From Paenibacillus sp. E222 (GTDB taxonomy: Bacteria > Bacillota > Bacilli > Paenibacillales > Paenibacillaceae), in assembly GCF_013401555.1 (NCBI RefSeq), contig NZ_CP058552.1, forward strand, positions 1,178,001 to 1,242,000: a DNA stretch of 64,000 nt, read 5' to 3'. Below, piece by piece: positions 13,661 to 22,306 of this stretch (position 1 is its first letter; each line of letters begins with the position of its first letter). The position numbers and the translations under genes were made by a program. The notes below the pieces were generated by a model. The model saw only the letters and a list, made by a program, of their open reading frames with translations, did no database searches and was not told the origin of the DNA.

Positions 13661-13765
13661 TAGATCTTTATAGTAATAATAGTAATAGGGGCACTGAATA
13701 TGTGGATAAGTGGGTATAAACCCATAAGCCCAAGCCTATCCACATGTGTATACGTTGTGCACAGG
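13661..13765. other. oriC: oriC basal unwinding region in the dnaA-dnaN gap (DnaA-trios and DnaA boxes)
   Basis: Reading the plus strand, TAGTAATAATAGTAATAG at 13671-13688 is six consecutive DnaA-trios (TAG or TAA). A short GGGGC patch (13688-13692) follows, then a consensus DnaA box TGTGGATAA (13701-13709). A near-consensus box CTATCCACA lies at 13736-13744. This order (trios, GC-rich linker, DnaA box) matches the basal unwinding system described for Bacillus subtilis oriC downstream of dnaA. Assignment as the strand-opening site is by analogy. Confidence 0.8.
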
Positions 13766-13777
13766 CTTGGGACTTAT

Positions 13778-15124
13778 TCAGGTTGGATTCTTAATTTTTT
13801 CGGTTAAGTTGTTAATAACTTTATAGAGATCCTGATCGACTTTAATCGCCTGGGAGATCTTTTCGTGCGCATGGATGACGGTGGTATGATCTCGCCCTCC
13901 AAATGCTTCACCGATTTTGGGCAGAGAAAAGTCTGTAAGTTCACGAGAGAGATACATAGCAATCTGTCTTGGGAACGCAACGGCCTTGGTCCGTTTCCGT
14001 GCTTTGAAATCTTCAAGCTTAAGGCTGTAATACTCGCCGACCTTTTGTTGGATGTCGTGAATAGTGATCATTTTTGGACGACTGGAAGGAATAATATCCT
14101 TCAGTGCTTCAGCTGCTAGATGAGTGGTTACATCTTGATTAGTCAGCGAAGAATAGGCAACAACCCGAATCAGTGCCCCTTCCAGTTCACGAATATTGGT
14201 ATCAATCTGGTTGGCGATGTACATCATCGCCTCATTCGGAATATCCAGGTTTTCCGCACGAGCTTTTTTACGCAAAATAGCAATCCGTGTCTCCAGATCT
14301 GGAGGCTGGATATCCGTAATTAACCCCCATTCAAAACGGGAACGAAGCCGTTCTTCCAGGGTCGGAATTTCCTTCGGCGGTCTGTCGCTGGAGATGATGA
14401 TCTGTTTCCGTTCCTCATGCAGCGCATTAAACGTATGGAAAAATTCCTCTTGCGTCGATTCTTTTCCAGCCAAAAACTGAATATCATCAATGAGCAGAAT
14501 GTCGACACTACGGTATTTGTTACGGAAGCTCTCCCCGCGGTTATCACGGATCGAGTTAATGAATTCGTTCGTGAATTTCTCAGATGACAAATAAACAACT
14601 TTGCTGCCCGGATCATGCTCCAGAACGTAATGTCCAATCGCATGCATCAAGTGAGTTTTGCCGAGACCTACCCCTCCATAGAGAAACAGAGGATTGTATG
14701 CTTTGGCGGGCGCTTCAGCGACCGCCAGCGATGCGGCGTGGGCAAAACGGTTGCCCGGCCCAATGACAAATGTATCGAATGTATATTTCGGATTCAGCAT
14801 GCTGAGTACCGCTTCTTCCTGAACAACTGTAGGCGTTGGCGCTGGCAGTTGAGGGTCCGGTTCAGCAGGCTTGTTCTCCTCGATGACAAATTTCACATCG
14901 ACCTGTTTGCCAAGCAGCTCATATACCGTCGATCCGACCAGTTTGGTGTAACGGCTCTCCAGCCATTCGACGGCAAACGTGGTTGGTGCGGATATGACGA
15001 TCGAACGATCATTCAGCTTGGTCGCTTTGGTTGCTTTGAACCAAGTGTCAAAGCTGGGTTTGCTGAGCTTGTTTTGTATGATTGATAAAATTTGCTGCCA
15101 TAAATCAGAAGTATGGCTGTCCAC
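13778..15124 (-). CDS. dnaA: Chromosomal replication initiator protein DnaA
   Basis: A 448-residue AAA+ initiator. Domain I is residues 1-85, followed by a Pro/Glu-rich linker domain II. Walker [10 protein letters not shown] is at 150-158, Walker [10 protein letters not shown] near 208-216, and the C-terminal domain IV carries the DnaA-box-binding signature [12 protein letters not shown]. The start is GTG at 15124, with AAAGGAG 9 nt upstream. It is flanked on both sides by DnaA-box regions, implying autoregulation as well as origin function. Normally rpmH lies just upstream; here the gluconate operon intervenes. Confidence 0.99.
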   Translation of the reverse strand: MDSHTSDLWQQILSIIQNKLSKPSFDTWFKATKATKLNDRSIVISAPTTFAVEWLESRYTKLVGSTVYELLGKQVDVKFVIEENKPAEPDPQLPAPTPTVVQEEAVLSMLNPKYTFDTFVIGPGNRFAHAASLAVAEAPAKAYNPLFLYGGVGLGKTHLMHAIGHYVLEHDPGSKVVYLSSEKFTNEFINSIRDNRGESFRNKYRSVDILLIDDIQFLAGKESTQEEFFHTFNALHEERKQIIISSDRPPKEIPTLEERLRSRFEWGLITDIQPPDLETRIAILRKKARAENLDIPNEAMMYIANQIDTNIRELEGALIRVVAYSSLTNQDVTTHLAAEALKDIIPSSRPKMITIHDIQQKVGEYYSLKLEDFKARKRTKAVAFPRQIAMYLSRELTDFSLPKIGEAFGGRDHTTVIHAHEKISQAIKVDQDLYKVINNLTEKIKNPT

Positions 15125-15256
15125 AGACTGTCACTCCTTTTACATGTTCCAAGTGTGGCTTAAGCCATGATGCAGTGTCGAAATACGAGATATATTGTTG
15201 AATTTATCCCCAAACCCCCGCAGGTCGAAAACAAAAAAAGAATGAACAACGGAAAA

Positions 15257-15560
15257 TTGTTCACAACTTTATCCACAGGCTGTTGATAATATTATGGGTC
15301 AGATCACATATTCACATCCAAAAGTAATACAATCATAGCAAAAGAAGCCCGGCATTTCAATGTATCACGTGATTTTATCCACAAATTCAATAACTTGTGT
15401 ATAATTTTTAATCACAACACAATATATTGTTTATAAATTGTTTAACTTTCGACAAGAAGACCCAAAAACCTAAATTATTTTATACACAGGTTATTCGTCA
15501 AATGATGCTGAATTGTGTGTAAAAGTATTCTCTGTTTGTGAATAACCTCTCTGTGGATAA
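15257..15560. other. oriC: oriC DnaA-box cluster upstream of dnaA
   Basis: An AT-rich stretch with six matches to TTATNCACA: 15269-15277, 15375-15383, 15396-15404 (reverse), 15480-15488, 15537-15545 (reverse) and 15552-15560 (reverse). A weaker TTGTTCACA lies at 15257-15265. This corresponds to the upstream half of a bipartite Bacillales origin. It begins about 130 nt upstream of the dnaA start codon and probably also regulates dnaA. Confidence 0.9.
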
Positions 15561-15656
15561 CCGTAAACTGAAAATTACCGTTTTGGGGATTTACAGGAGA
15601 GTGACTCTTCATGCCCGTTTTCCTTTTTCGAAGAGAGGAATTGAGGACACGACAAA

Positions 15657-15836
15657 ATGAAAGACATCGGAGATCAAGGAGAGGGCCGTTGAACGGAAGG
15701 AGCGTTTACTGATTTATATGAACTGAACGTAGCATTTATTCCTAAAAGAGGTAGGCTGAATAGCGCGCAAACAGTGGAGATGGATGTGATTCCATTGCAG
15801 CAAATTGGTTATGCCAAAAAAGAGGTTGTTCTTTAA
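15657..15836 (+). pseudogene. Possible decayed small gene (open frame broken by one TGA)
   Basis: From ATG 15657 the frame reads 11 codons, then TGA (15690-15692), then 47 more codons to TAA at 15836. The second part encodes residues such as DLYELNVAFIPKRGRL and TVEMDVIPLQQIGYAKK, which look protein-like in composition. I recognise no family. A 47-codon open stretch is within chance expectation, and the end overlaps the gntK terminator hairpin, so this may be coincidence. A separate 33-codon frame at 15611-15712 is strongly Arg-rich and less protein-like. Confidence 0.18.
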
Positions 15837-15875
15837 GACCGGAATGGTGGTCTAAGAGAACAACCTCTTTTTGGT
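15814..15875 (-). terminator. gntK terminator, long near-perfect hairpin
   Basis: A long hairpin whose arms include AAAAAGAGGTTGTTCT and AGAACAACCTCTTTTT, followed on the minus strand by the A/T-rich end of the stem. It begins about 18 nt after the gntK stop. Because both arms end in A/T runs, it should act in both directions and insulate the origin from the gluconate operon. Confidence 0.85.
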
Positions 15876-15892
15876 GGTTATAAAAGCATGAT

Positions 15893-17440
15893 TTACTCGT
15901 TATGAGCGGAAAATTTACGTTGGAATTCCGCGATATCTGCATATTCTTCTTCCAATTTTCGCGAAATGCGAATAAAGATGGGGAGCAGCTCCTGGTAGAT
16001 CGATGCATGTTCTTTGATAGGGGTATGCTTGTGCGTTGTACCAACCATCGATGAAACGGCATGAAGCGACTTAATTCGCCCTGTAGCATAAAGACCGAGC
16101 ACGACGGCCCCCAGACAGGAACTTTCGAAGCTCTCGGGCACAATGACTTCCTGGTTGAATATATCGGACATCATCTGACGCCAGAGTGGGGAACGAGCGA
16201 AACCACCCGTTGCCTGAATGGAGGTAGGTTGTCCGATCTGTTCTTCCATGGCCAGCAGTACCGTATAAAGGTTGAAAATAACCCCTTCCAAAACGGAACG
16301 AATCATATGCTCTTTCTGGTGGTGAAGGGTCAAACCAAAGAAGGAACCCCGGGCGTCCGGATTCCATAAAGGGGCGCGTTCCCCTGAAAGGTACGGATGG
16401 AATAGAAGTCCTTCCGAACCGGGGCTGACGCGTTCCGCAATCTTAGTGAGTACATCATAGGAATTGATGCCGAGCCGTTTGGCTGTTTCGACTTCCGAGG
16501 CAGCGAATTCGTCCCGTACCCAGCGGAACAGCATGCCACCGTTATTCACAGGTCCGCCGATAACCCAAAGATTCTCGGTGAGGGCGTAACAGAACGTTCT
16601 ACCTTTTGGATCGGTAACCGGACGGTCAACGACGGTGCGAATCGCGCCGCTGGTGCCGATCGTAGCTGCAACAACGCCAGGTTCAATGGCGTTTACGCCC
16701 AGATTGGACAATACCCCGTCACTTGCACCGATGACGAAGGGAGTAGAGGGGGAGAGAGCCATTTTTTCAGCCCATGTGCGATCCATTCCCTCTATAATAT
16801 GTGTGGTCGGGACGAGCTGCGATAGATGGTCAGGTGTAATGCCTGCAACCTCAAGTGCCTCTGCATCCCAATCCAGTTGTTCCAGATTGAGCAGACCGGT
16901 ACAGGAGGCGATGGAGTGATCCACGACATATTGACCGAACAGACGGAAGAACAAATATTCTTTAATAGAGATAAATTTGGCGGTACGTTGAAAAAGTTCA
17001 GGTTCGTCATGGCGCAGCCACATTAATTTGGTCAGTGGCGACATGGGGTGGATCGGTGTGCCTGTTCGCAAATAGATACGATGGCCTTGTCCGTTCTCTT
17101 GCAGTTTGGCGGCCCAGGCAGCACTCCGGTTGTCAGCCCAAGTGATGCAGCGGGTGAGGGGCATACCATCTTGTCCCATCGCAATGACACTGTGCATGGC
17201 AGAGCTGCAGGATACGAACATAATTTGTTCCGCAGCTACGCCGCTTTGATCCATCACGCCGCGTACGGAGCGAAGGGCAGCTTGCACAATTTGTTCCGGA
17301 TCCTGCTCAGCGACATCCGGAGCTGGGGTGTATAAAGGATATTCCTGAGTCGACGTGCTTATAACTTCACCCTGTTCCGTAAAGAGTACGGATTTGGTAC
17401 TGGTTGTACCGATATCCATCCCAATCATATAGTTGTTCAT
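15893..17440 (-). CDS. gntK: Gluconokinase, FGGY family
   Basis: A 515-residue FGGY-type sugar kinase that phosphorylates gluconate to 6-phosphogluconate for the pentose phosphate pathway. The N-terminal phosphate-binding loop is MIGMDIGTTSTK (5-16). The ATP-site segments GASDGVLSNLG and ATIGTSGAIR lie near residues 240-265, and the C-terminal GGFARSPLWRQM near residue 410. The assignment to gluconate rests on its operon with gntP and gntR and on close resemblance to Bacillus GntK. GAAGG lies 10 nt upstream of the ATG. It is the last gene of the operon, 88 nt after gntP. No gntZ (6-phosphogluconate dehydrogenase) follows, unlike Bacillus subtilis gntRKPZ. Confidence 0.95.
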   Translation of the reverse strand: MNNYMIGMDIGTTSTKSVLFTEQGEVISTSTQEYPLYTPAPDVAEQDPEQIVQAALRSVRGVMDQSGVAAEQIMFVSCSSAMHSVIAMGQDGMPLTRCITWADNRSAAWAAKLQENGQGHRIYLRTGTPIHPMSPLTKLMWLRHDEPELFQRTAKFISIKEYLFFRLFGQYVVDHSIASCTGLLNLEQLDWDAEALEVAGITPDHLSQLVPTTHIIEGMDRTWAEKMALSPSTPFVIGASDGVLSNLGVNAIEPGVVAATIGTSGAIRTVVDRPVTDPKGRTFCYALTENLWVIGGPVNNGGMLFRWVRDEFAASEVETAKRLGINSYDVLTKIAERVSPGSEGLLFHPYLSGERAPLWNPDARGSFFGLTLHHQKEHMIRSVLEGVIFNLYTVLLAMEEQIGQPTSIQATGGFARSPLWRQMMSDIFNQEVIVPESFESSCLGAVVLGLYATGRIKSLHAVSSMVGTTHKHTPIKEHASIYQELLPIFIRISRKLEEEYADIAEFQRKFSAHNE

Positions 17441-17528
17441 TTTGCATAAACCTTCTTTCTATAAAACCCGTAAAATTAAAACTCTAATGGTGTGAATTTA
17501 TTTTCTTCTTCTATATAGGTATTCCAAT

Positions 17529-18890
17529 TTATACGACTGTACTCAGCAGCAAAATAAAGATCAGTCCAACAACAGATAATAGTGTTTCCATAACGGTCCA
17601 CGTCTTCAGCGTCTGCGAGACACTCATATTGAAGAATTCTTTGATCATCCAGAAGCCTGCGTCGTTCACATGAGATAGTACAAGTGAACCTGCACCAGTA
17701 GCGAGTACGACAAGTTCAATATTGGCACCAGGCGTTAGTGCAAGGACCGGAGCTACAATACCAGCTGCTGTCGTCATGGCCACAGTTGCTGAACCGGTAG
17801 CAACCCGAATGAGTGCGGCTACAAGCCAGGCGAACAGGATCACATTAATATTGGCATGTGTGGCGACCTCAGCAATGGCATTACCTACACCACTATTGAT
17901 CAACACCTGTTTGAATGCACCGCCACCGCCAATGATGAGAATGATGGTCGCCGTAGGCGCCAGACATTCACTGGTGAAGCGGGAGATGTCATGTTTGTTG
18001 AACCCGCGTGAGAATCCGAGTGAAAAGAGGGCGAACACAACGGAGATCAGCAGGGCTATAATTTCATGGCCGATAAATTCACAGAAAACGGTAAATCCGC
18101 TTGTAGCGTCAGGATCTACGATATTGGCGATGGAGCCAATGAGCATCAAAATGACCGGCAGCAAAATGGTAAACAGGGTTATGCCGAAACCTGGCAAGTT
18201 GTTACTTTTTTTCGTTGCGAATTGTTCAGCCAGCTCTGCAGGTGGTTCGGTATGTATTCTTTTACCGATAAATTTACCGAACAGAGGTCCAGCGATAATA
18301 GCAGTCGGGATACCTACGATAAGGGAGTACAAGATCGTTTTACCCAAATCGGCGCTGAACGCTTCGATCGCAATCATGGGAGCCGGGTGAGGTGGAACCA
18401 GACCATGTACAGTAGAGAGACCGGCCAAAATCGGAATACCGATCTGCAGCAGCGACATATTGGTTTTACGTGCAACGGTGAAAATGATCGGAATCAGCAA
18501 AATAACGCCGACTTCAAAAAATACAGGAATACCGACGATAAAACCAACAATCATCATCGCCCAGTGCACACGCTTTACACCGAAACGATCCACCAGTGTG
18601 GTAGCAATACGCTCGGCTCCGCCGGATTCAGCCATCATTTTACCTAGCATGGTGCCCAAACCAATAACGATGGCGATCGTTCCAAGTGTGCCACCAAGTC
18701 CTCCCGTAATGGAGGAAATGACATCCGCGGGTTTCATGCCTGTAAGTAAACCAAGCATTAACGCAGATATTAAAAGGGTAATGAAAGGATTCCATTTATA
18801 TTTGGAGATCAACACGATCAGGAAGACAATCGCAATTAATGTCCAGACTAATAATGTTGCATTGTGGGATAACCCAAAAAGAGTGCTCAT
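17529..18890 (-). CDS. gntP: Gluconate:H+ symporter (GntP family)
   Basis: A 453-residue integral membrane permease with about 12-14 hydrophobic segments. Family features include the early IVIGLGTMLGKMMAESGGAERI segment (near 95-115) and GLVPPHPAPMIA (near 160-172). It imports gluconate with protons. The ATG has AAAGGAG 8 nt upstream. It is the middle gene of gntR-gntP-gntK and has its own promoter with an embedded GntR-type palindrome about 140 nt upstream, so it can be expressed separately from gntR. Confidence 0.96.
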   Translation of the reverse strand: MSTLFGLSHNATLLVWTLIAIVFLIVLISKYKWNPFITLLISALMLGLLTGMKPADVISSITGGLGGTLGTIAIVIGLGTMLGKMMAESGGAERIATTLVDRFGVKRVHWAMMIVGFIVGIPVFFEVGVILLIPIIFTVARKTNMSLLQIGIPILAGLSTVHGLVPPHPAPMIAIEAFSADLGKTILYSLIVGIPTAIIAGPLFGKFIGKRIHTEPPAELAEQFATKKSNNLPGFGITLFTILLPVILMLIGSIANIVDPDATSGFTVFCEFIGHEIIALLISVVFALFSLGFSRGFNKHDISRFTSECLAPTATIILIIGGGGAFKQVLINSGVGNAIAEVATHANINVILFAWLVAALIRVATGSATVAMTTAAGIVAPVLALTPGANIELVVLATGAGSLVLSHVNDAGFWMIKEFFNMSVSQTLKTWTVMETLLSVVGLIFILLLSTVV

Positions 18891-19031
18891 GAGGTATGCT
18901 CCTTTTTTATGATATATAACGCTTACAACCGATCCATGATCAGGCGTAGGGAAGTCACTTTACAATTCATGCAGCGCGGGAAACGTAAGTCCCCTTTAAT
19001 ATGCCCCAAAAAATTGAAACAAATCGCACTT

Positions 19032-19060
19032 TGTATACTTGTCGACAAGTTAGGGGGCAA
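19032..19060 (-). promoter_or_regulatory. gntP promoter with GntR operator in the spacer
   Basis: Minus-strand -35 TTGCCC (19055-19060), 17-nt spacer, -10 TATACA (19032-19037). The spacer contains the perfect 14-bp palindrome ACTTGTCGACAAGT (19037-19050). The Bacillus subtilis GntR operator is ATACTTGTATACAAGTAT, so the half-site ATACTTGT is shared. Bound repressor would block RNA polymerase, with gluconate as the expected inducer. Confidence 0.75.
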
Positions 19061-19137
19061 TCATTCACAACGGATATGATTGCGGACCCCCTGCACAGCT
19101 ATGCCATGAAGTGGATATAATTTTCATCAGCATGGCA

Positions 19138-19812
19138 TTAGGAATCAAAGCTTTCGTGCAGCGTCTTGCCTGAATCCTGAAAATACGTGCGGACTCCAGC
19201 TTGGATGCGTGTCTTATCACCTGATTCAAGCGCCTCAATCAGCAAACGATGTTTACCAATTACAGCGCTTACTTTCTGCTCGCCCTGAATAAAGACCCTG
19301 CGGGTGGTGAGCAGCATGACCGTCATGACAACATAACGAATGCTTTTCCATAGATGTAAAATTCGCGAATGCTGGGCGGCTTCGATAATAGTCTCGTGAA
19401 AAGTGAGATCCTGAAATGCGAATTCAACCGCATCTTGGTGACGTCCAGCCAAGTCCATTTTGTCGATCACATTGCTTAACTGGGTAATCAATTGTTCTGG
19501 GACATCCCCCGCAAGCCGCTGCTGCACAAAACTTTCAATCAGGAAACGCACATCGTACAATTCCTCGACATCTTTAATTTTCAATCCAATGACAACGACA
19601 CCCATACGCTCCAGCCGAATGAGGCCTTCATTCGACAAAGTTCTTAACGCTTCACGTACAGGTGATCGACTGCTGTCAAAATCAGCGGCAATCCGATTTT
19701 CTGACAAAACTTCGCCAGGACGAAGGGTTCCACTAATGATCCGCAGTCTTAATTCGCAGGCGATGGCTTCCCCACGGGAAGCTCCCTGAAGCCAGGATGA
19801 AGGAAACAGCAT
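19138..19812 (-). CDS. gntR: Gluconate operon repressor GntR (GntR/FadR subfamily)
   Basis: A 224-residue regulator with an N-terminal winged helix-turn-helix (ELRLRIISGTLRPGEVLSENRIAADFDSSRSPVREALRTL, described in two parts: entry helix at about 20-45 and recognition region at 46-65) and a C-terminal FCD ligand-binding domain with DVRFLIE and FHETIIEA motifs. The N-terminus FPSSWLQGAS parallels the YPAKWLSKAS of Bacillus GntR. I chose the ATG at 19812, with AGGAG 10 nt upstream; the longer frame from 19857 adds non-conserved residues. It leads the operon, 247 nt upstream of gntP. Its stop codon lies inside an 8-bp hairpin (19101-19138). Confidence 0.93.
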   Translation of the reverse strand: MLFPSSWLQGASRGEAIACELRLRIISGTLRPGEVLSENRIAADFDSSRSPVREALRTLSNEGLIRLERMGVVVIGLKIKDVEELYDVRFLIESFVQQRLAGDVPEQLITQLSNVIDKMDLAGRHQDAVEFAFQDLTFHETIIEAAQHSRILHLWKSIRYVVMTVMLLTTRRVFIQGEQKVSAVIGKHRLLIEALESGDKTRIQAGVRTYFQDSGKTLHESFDS

Positions 19813-19857
19813 AATGGCTACGCTCCTATTATAAGTAATCAGTTCAATACTGATCAT

Positions 19858-20260
19858 AGCACAACTATTTTGCCGATTGATCGTTTTAAACTAATCCTTA
19901 TAACGAGAAGAAATGGCAGTATGCTCTTATGCATGTGCTGAAATTAGGAGCGTCATACGGTTTCAATAGATTTTCAAAGAGCTAGAGGAAGTATTGTCTT
20001 CCTATAAATGAGTTAGGATCTATGCTGCACTTTCCATAAGTATACTTGTATACAAGATGTGTTTTTTTTATCCTACACCTTTCTCGAAAACTTGTAAACC
20101 ATAAGAATAAAGCGGATACATTAAATTTAAAGTATGTCATTTCAAAAGCTAAAACATATGGTTCATCTAATGGATAGATGCCCCACTAAAGTTCTTCAGA
20201 AACGTAGGAATATTAACCGAAAGCAGAGGCAATGAAACCGTATATCAACGTTAAATATTC
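19858..20260. other. Non-coding interval upstream of gntR
   Basis: About 400 nt of AT-rich sequence between gntR and the rpmH-side DnaA boxes. Apart from the GntR palindrome at 20042-20056, it holds a short inverted repeat ATCAGT/ACTGAT (19838-19854 at its edge) and CATCTA/TAGATG (20165-20181). No coding frame is credible. Confidence 0.5.
20042..20056 (-). promoter_or_regulatory. Putative GntR operator upstream of gntR
   Basis: ATACTTGTATACAAG contains the perfect palindrome CTTGTATACAAG (20045-20056) and matches 15 of the 18 positions of the Bacillus gnt operator. It lies about 230 nt upstream of gntR. The minus strand then reads TATACT in the same place relative to the operator as the -10 of gntP, but no good -35 is visible. 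This suggests autoregulation. Confidence 0.65.
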
Positions 20261-20261
20261 T

Positions 20262-20330
20262 TTATCCACATGTGAATAACTTGAAGTGGTATTAAAAGAT
20301 AGAATTAAGGGGTTCGAGGGGTGTGGATAA
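20262..20330. other. oriC: Second DnaA-box cluster, next to rpmH
   Basis: Two consensus boxes lie back to back, TTATCCACA (20262-20270) and TGTGAATAA (20271-20279, reverse), with a third, TGTGGATAA (20322-20330, reverse). The last is followed by CCGTAAA, which also follows the last box of the dnaA-side cluster (15552-15567). In other Bacillales all such boxes lie in one rpmH-dnaA gap. Here they are 4.7 kb from the other cluster. Confidence 0.8.
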
Positions 20331-20491
20331 CCGTAAAAGCTGATTTTTGGTGTATGAATCGGGACTTGGGGATAACTTCTGGAACTTCTAAATGGTGCTT
20401 TAGAAAGGTTGTTAACAGGGGTAAGCATCCATGGCCGTTCAGGCAGGGTGGAATAGGCATTAAAAGGAGAAAGGAGGCAGGAGGCTCGCAG

Positions 20492-20520
20492 TTGACTTTT
20501 CCAGGTGTTCATGGTTAAAT
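20492..20520 (+). promoter_or_regulatory. Predicted rpmH promoter
   Basis: -35 TTGACT (20492-20497), 17-nt spacer, -10 TTAAAT (20515-20520), about 75 nt upstream of the rpmH start codon. The DnaA boxes at 20262-20330 lie 160 nt or more upstream of this promoter. Confidence 0.55.
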
Positions 20521-20593
20521 GTATAAAGGTGTTTTCTGTGAAGATGAAAGTGATTCATCACATAAGTATTTCCTTGTGAGGAGGTGCAATACA

Positions 20594-20728
20594 TTGAGAC
20601 CTACATTCAAACCGAACGTTAGCAAACGTAAAAAAGTTCATGGTTTCCGGAAAAGAATGAGCACGAGCAACGGACGTAAAGTTCTGGCTGCACGTCGCCT
20701 TAAAGGCCGTAAAGTCCTGAGTGCTTAA
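20594..20728 (+). CDS. rpmH: 50S ribosomal protein L34
   Basis: A 44-residue, very basic protein of the large subunit. It begins at TTG with GAGGAGGTG ending 7 nt upstream. The sequence [20 protein letters not shown], followed by [20 protein letters not shown], is typical L34, and the length equals that of Bacillus L34. The longer in-frame opening from 20519 is not conserved. It is followed immediately by a terminator, so rnpA expression depends partly on readthrough or another promoter. Confidence 0.98.
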   Translation: MRPTFKPNVSKRKKVHGFRKRMSTSNGRKVLAARRLKGRKVLSA

Positions 20729-20736
20729 TGCATGTG

Positions 20737-20763
20737 AAGACCACCGAGGTGGTCTTTTTTTTC
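20737..20763 (+). terminator. rpmH terminator
   Basis: A hairpin AAGACCACC-GA-GGTGGTCTT followed by a run of T, directly after the rpmH stop codon. It separates rpmH from rnpA. A TATAAT at 20886-20891 in the next gap may belong to a weak rnpA promoter, but no matching -35 is visible. Confidence 0.9.
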
Positions 20764-20996
20764 TTAAAATAGGTCTTTTCAGACTGGATGCTGGTATAGG
20801 TCAGGTCTGAATTGGCTGCGCAAAAGCATTAGTACACCTTTATGTTCAATGAATGAGATGTCCGTTTTTTCGAAAACGTTCCTTATATAATGAAGTTGCC
20901 GCCAAGACGGTTTATCGTTATTCAAGAAAGCCTATACTAAATCAGTAATGAGGCCTTCGTCAATAATGTTGGTGGAAAACAGCAAGGAGAAGCGCC

Positions 20997-21347
20997 GTGT
21001 ATAAAAGACTGCGTTTACGAAACCGGGCGGACTTTAGCCGCGTATACCGGTATGGGAAATCGTTTGCCAATCATCAGTTTGTGGTGTATGGCTGTCGTCG
21101 TAAAGATACAGAACAATTCCGAGTGGGTGTATCCTGCAGCAAGAAAATCGGAAACGCTGTCGTACGCAACCGGATGAGACGCATGATTAAGGAAATTGTA
21201 CGTCATCATGAGAACGAGATTGTCACGCAGATGGATCTGATCTTTATCGTCAGAAAAGGTGCATTGGACATGTCCTATAAGGATATGGAAAAAAGCCTGC
21301 TGCATGCGTTGCGCAAGGGCTCTCTTTTGAAGTCGGGCAAGCGGTAA
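20997..21347 (+). CDS. rnpA: Ribonuclease P protein component
   Basis: The 116-residue basic protein cofactor of RNase P, which helps the RNA subunit cut the 5' leaders of pre-tRNAs. It has the RNP-type signature IGNAVVRNRMRRMIKE (about 52-67) and the N-terminal RLRNRADFSRVY. The start is GTG with AAGGAG 7 nt upstream. It follows rpmH, as in nearly all bacteria. The next gene, yidC, begins 74 nt later. Confidence 0.98.
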   Translation: MYKRLRLRNRADFSRVYRYGKSFANHQFVVYGCRRKDTEQFRVGVSCSKKIGNAVVRNRMRRMIKEIVRHHENEIVTQMDLIFIVRKGALDMSYKDMEKSLLHALRKGSLLKSGKR

Positions 21348-21421
21348 GCTTCGGTTTATTTGTCCTCCTAATTATGGTATGATTTACGGTGGAATGGAAT
21401 GGTTAAGAGAGGGGTTATGAA

Positions 21422-22306
21422 GTGTCGCGATTGAAGACATCAAAGGGGAAGTGGATTCTCCTCATTGCAGTCATTGCAATGGTCACTGTACTCGCCGGAT
21501 GTACTCCACAAGGAGCCGGGGTTACTACGGAAGATCTGAAGAATAGTGATTCTTTTTGGCAAGCCAATGTTATTTATTGGTTCTCACTGGCGCTAGACAC
21601 ATTTGCCAACTGGTTTAACGGTGAATATGGACTGGCCGTCCTTGTGATGGTGTTAATTGTACGGACGTTAATCTTGCCGCTGACAATGAAGCAGGTTCGC
21701 AGCTCGAAGGCGATGCAAGCTATTCAGCCGCAGTTGAAAGAAATTCAAGCCAAGTATAAAGATACACCTGAGAAAGTACAGCAAGAAACAATGAAGTTGT
21801 TTCAGGAGAACAAAGTTAATCCGATGGCGGGTTGTCTACCACTTCTGATTCAGATGCCGATTTACATCGCACTTTATAACTCCATTTACGGAAACTCGAG
21901 TCTGAGAACACATGATTTCTTGTGGCTTCAACTCGGAGCGCCGGATCACCTGTTTATTTTGCCAGTGCTTGCTGCCATCACTACATTCGTTCAAACATGG
22001 ATGATGATGCGCATGAACCCTGCACAGCAGGTTGGACCGATGCAATTCATGCTGTGGGTGTACCCGATATTGATCTTCGTTATGTCGTATCAGTTCCCGG
22101 CTGCATTGCCACTGTACTGGTTCTACAGTAACATCTACACGATCGTGCAAAACTATTTCCTTTACCGGAATAATGATAAAGTCGTGGCTGAGGTCAACGT
22201 GAAGCAGACCAGCTCTTCCAAAAATGGAAATGGAGCTAAACGCAAAAACGGTGGCAAGGCAACTGTCTCTGGAAAAGGTTCGAAAGGGGCCAAAAAATCG
22301 AAATGA
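21422..22306 (+). CDS. yidC: Membrane protein insertase YidC/SpoIIIJ (lipoprotein)
   Basis: A 294-residue member of the YidC/Oxa1/SpoIIIJ family, which inserts proteins into the cytoplasmic membrane; in Bacillus, SpoIIIJ is also needed for forespore sigma-G activity. The signal peptide ends in the lipobox VLAGC with Cys at about 27. Five membrane segments follow, with the conserved hydrophilic groove region RTLILPLTMKQVRSSKAM. The C-terminal tail is Lys/Gly/Ser-rich, expected to contact the ribosome. The start is GTG. It overlaps jag by 4 nt, so the two are translationally coupled. Confidence 0.97.
   Translation: MSRLKTSKGKWILLIAVIAMVTVLAGCTPQGAGVTTEDLKNSDSFWQANVIYWFSLALDTFANWFNGEYGLAVLVMVLIVRTLILPLTMKQVRSSKAMQAIQPQLKEIQAKYKDTPEKVQQETMKLFQENKVNPMAGCLPLLIQMPIYIALYNSIYGNSSLRTHDFLWLQLGAPDHLFILPVLAAITTFVQTWMMMRMNPAQQVGPMQFMLWVYPILIFVMSYQFPAALPLYWFYSNIYTIVQNYFLYRNNDKVVAEVNVKQTSSSKNGNGAKRKNGGKATVSGKGSKGAKKSK

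Noticed and set aside
15611..15712. 33-codon frame between the dnaA-side DnaA boxes and gntK
   Set aside because: The peptide is an Arg-rich string without protein character, although AGGAGAG lies upstream; I could not support a gene.
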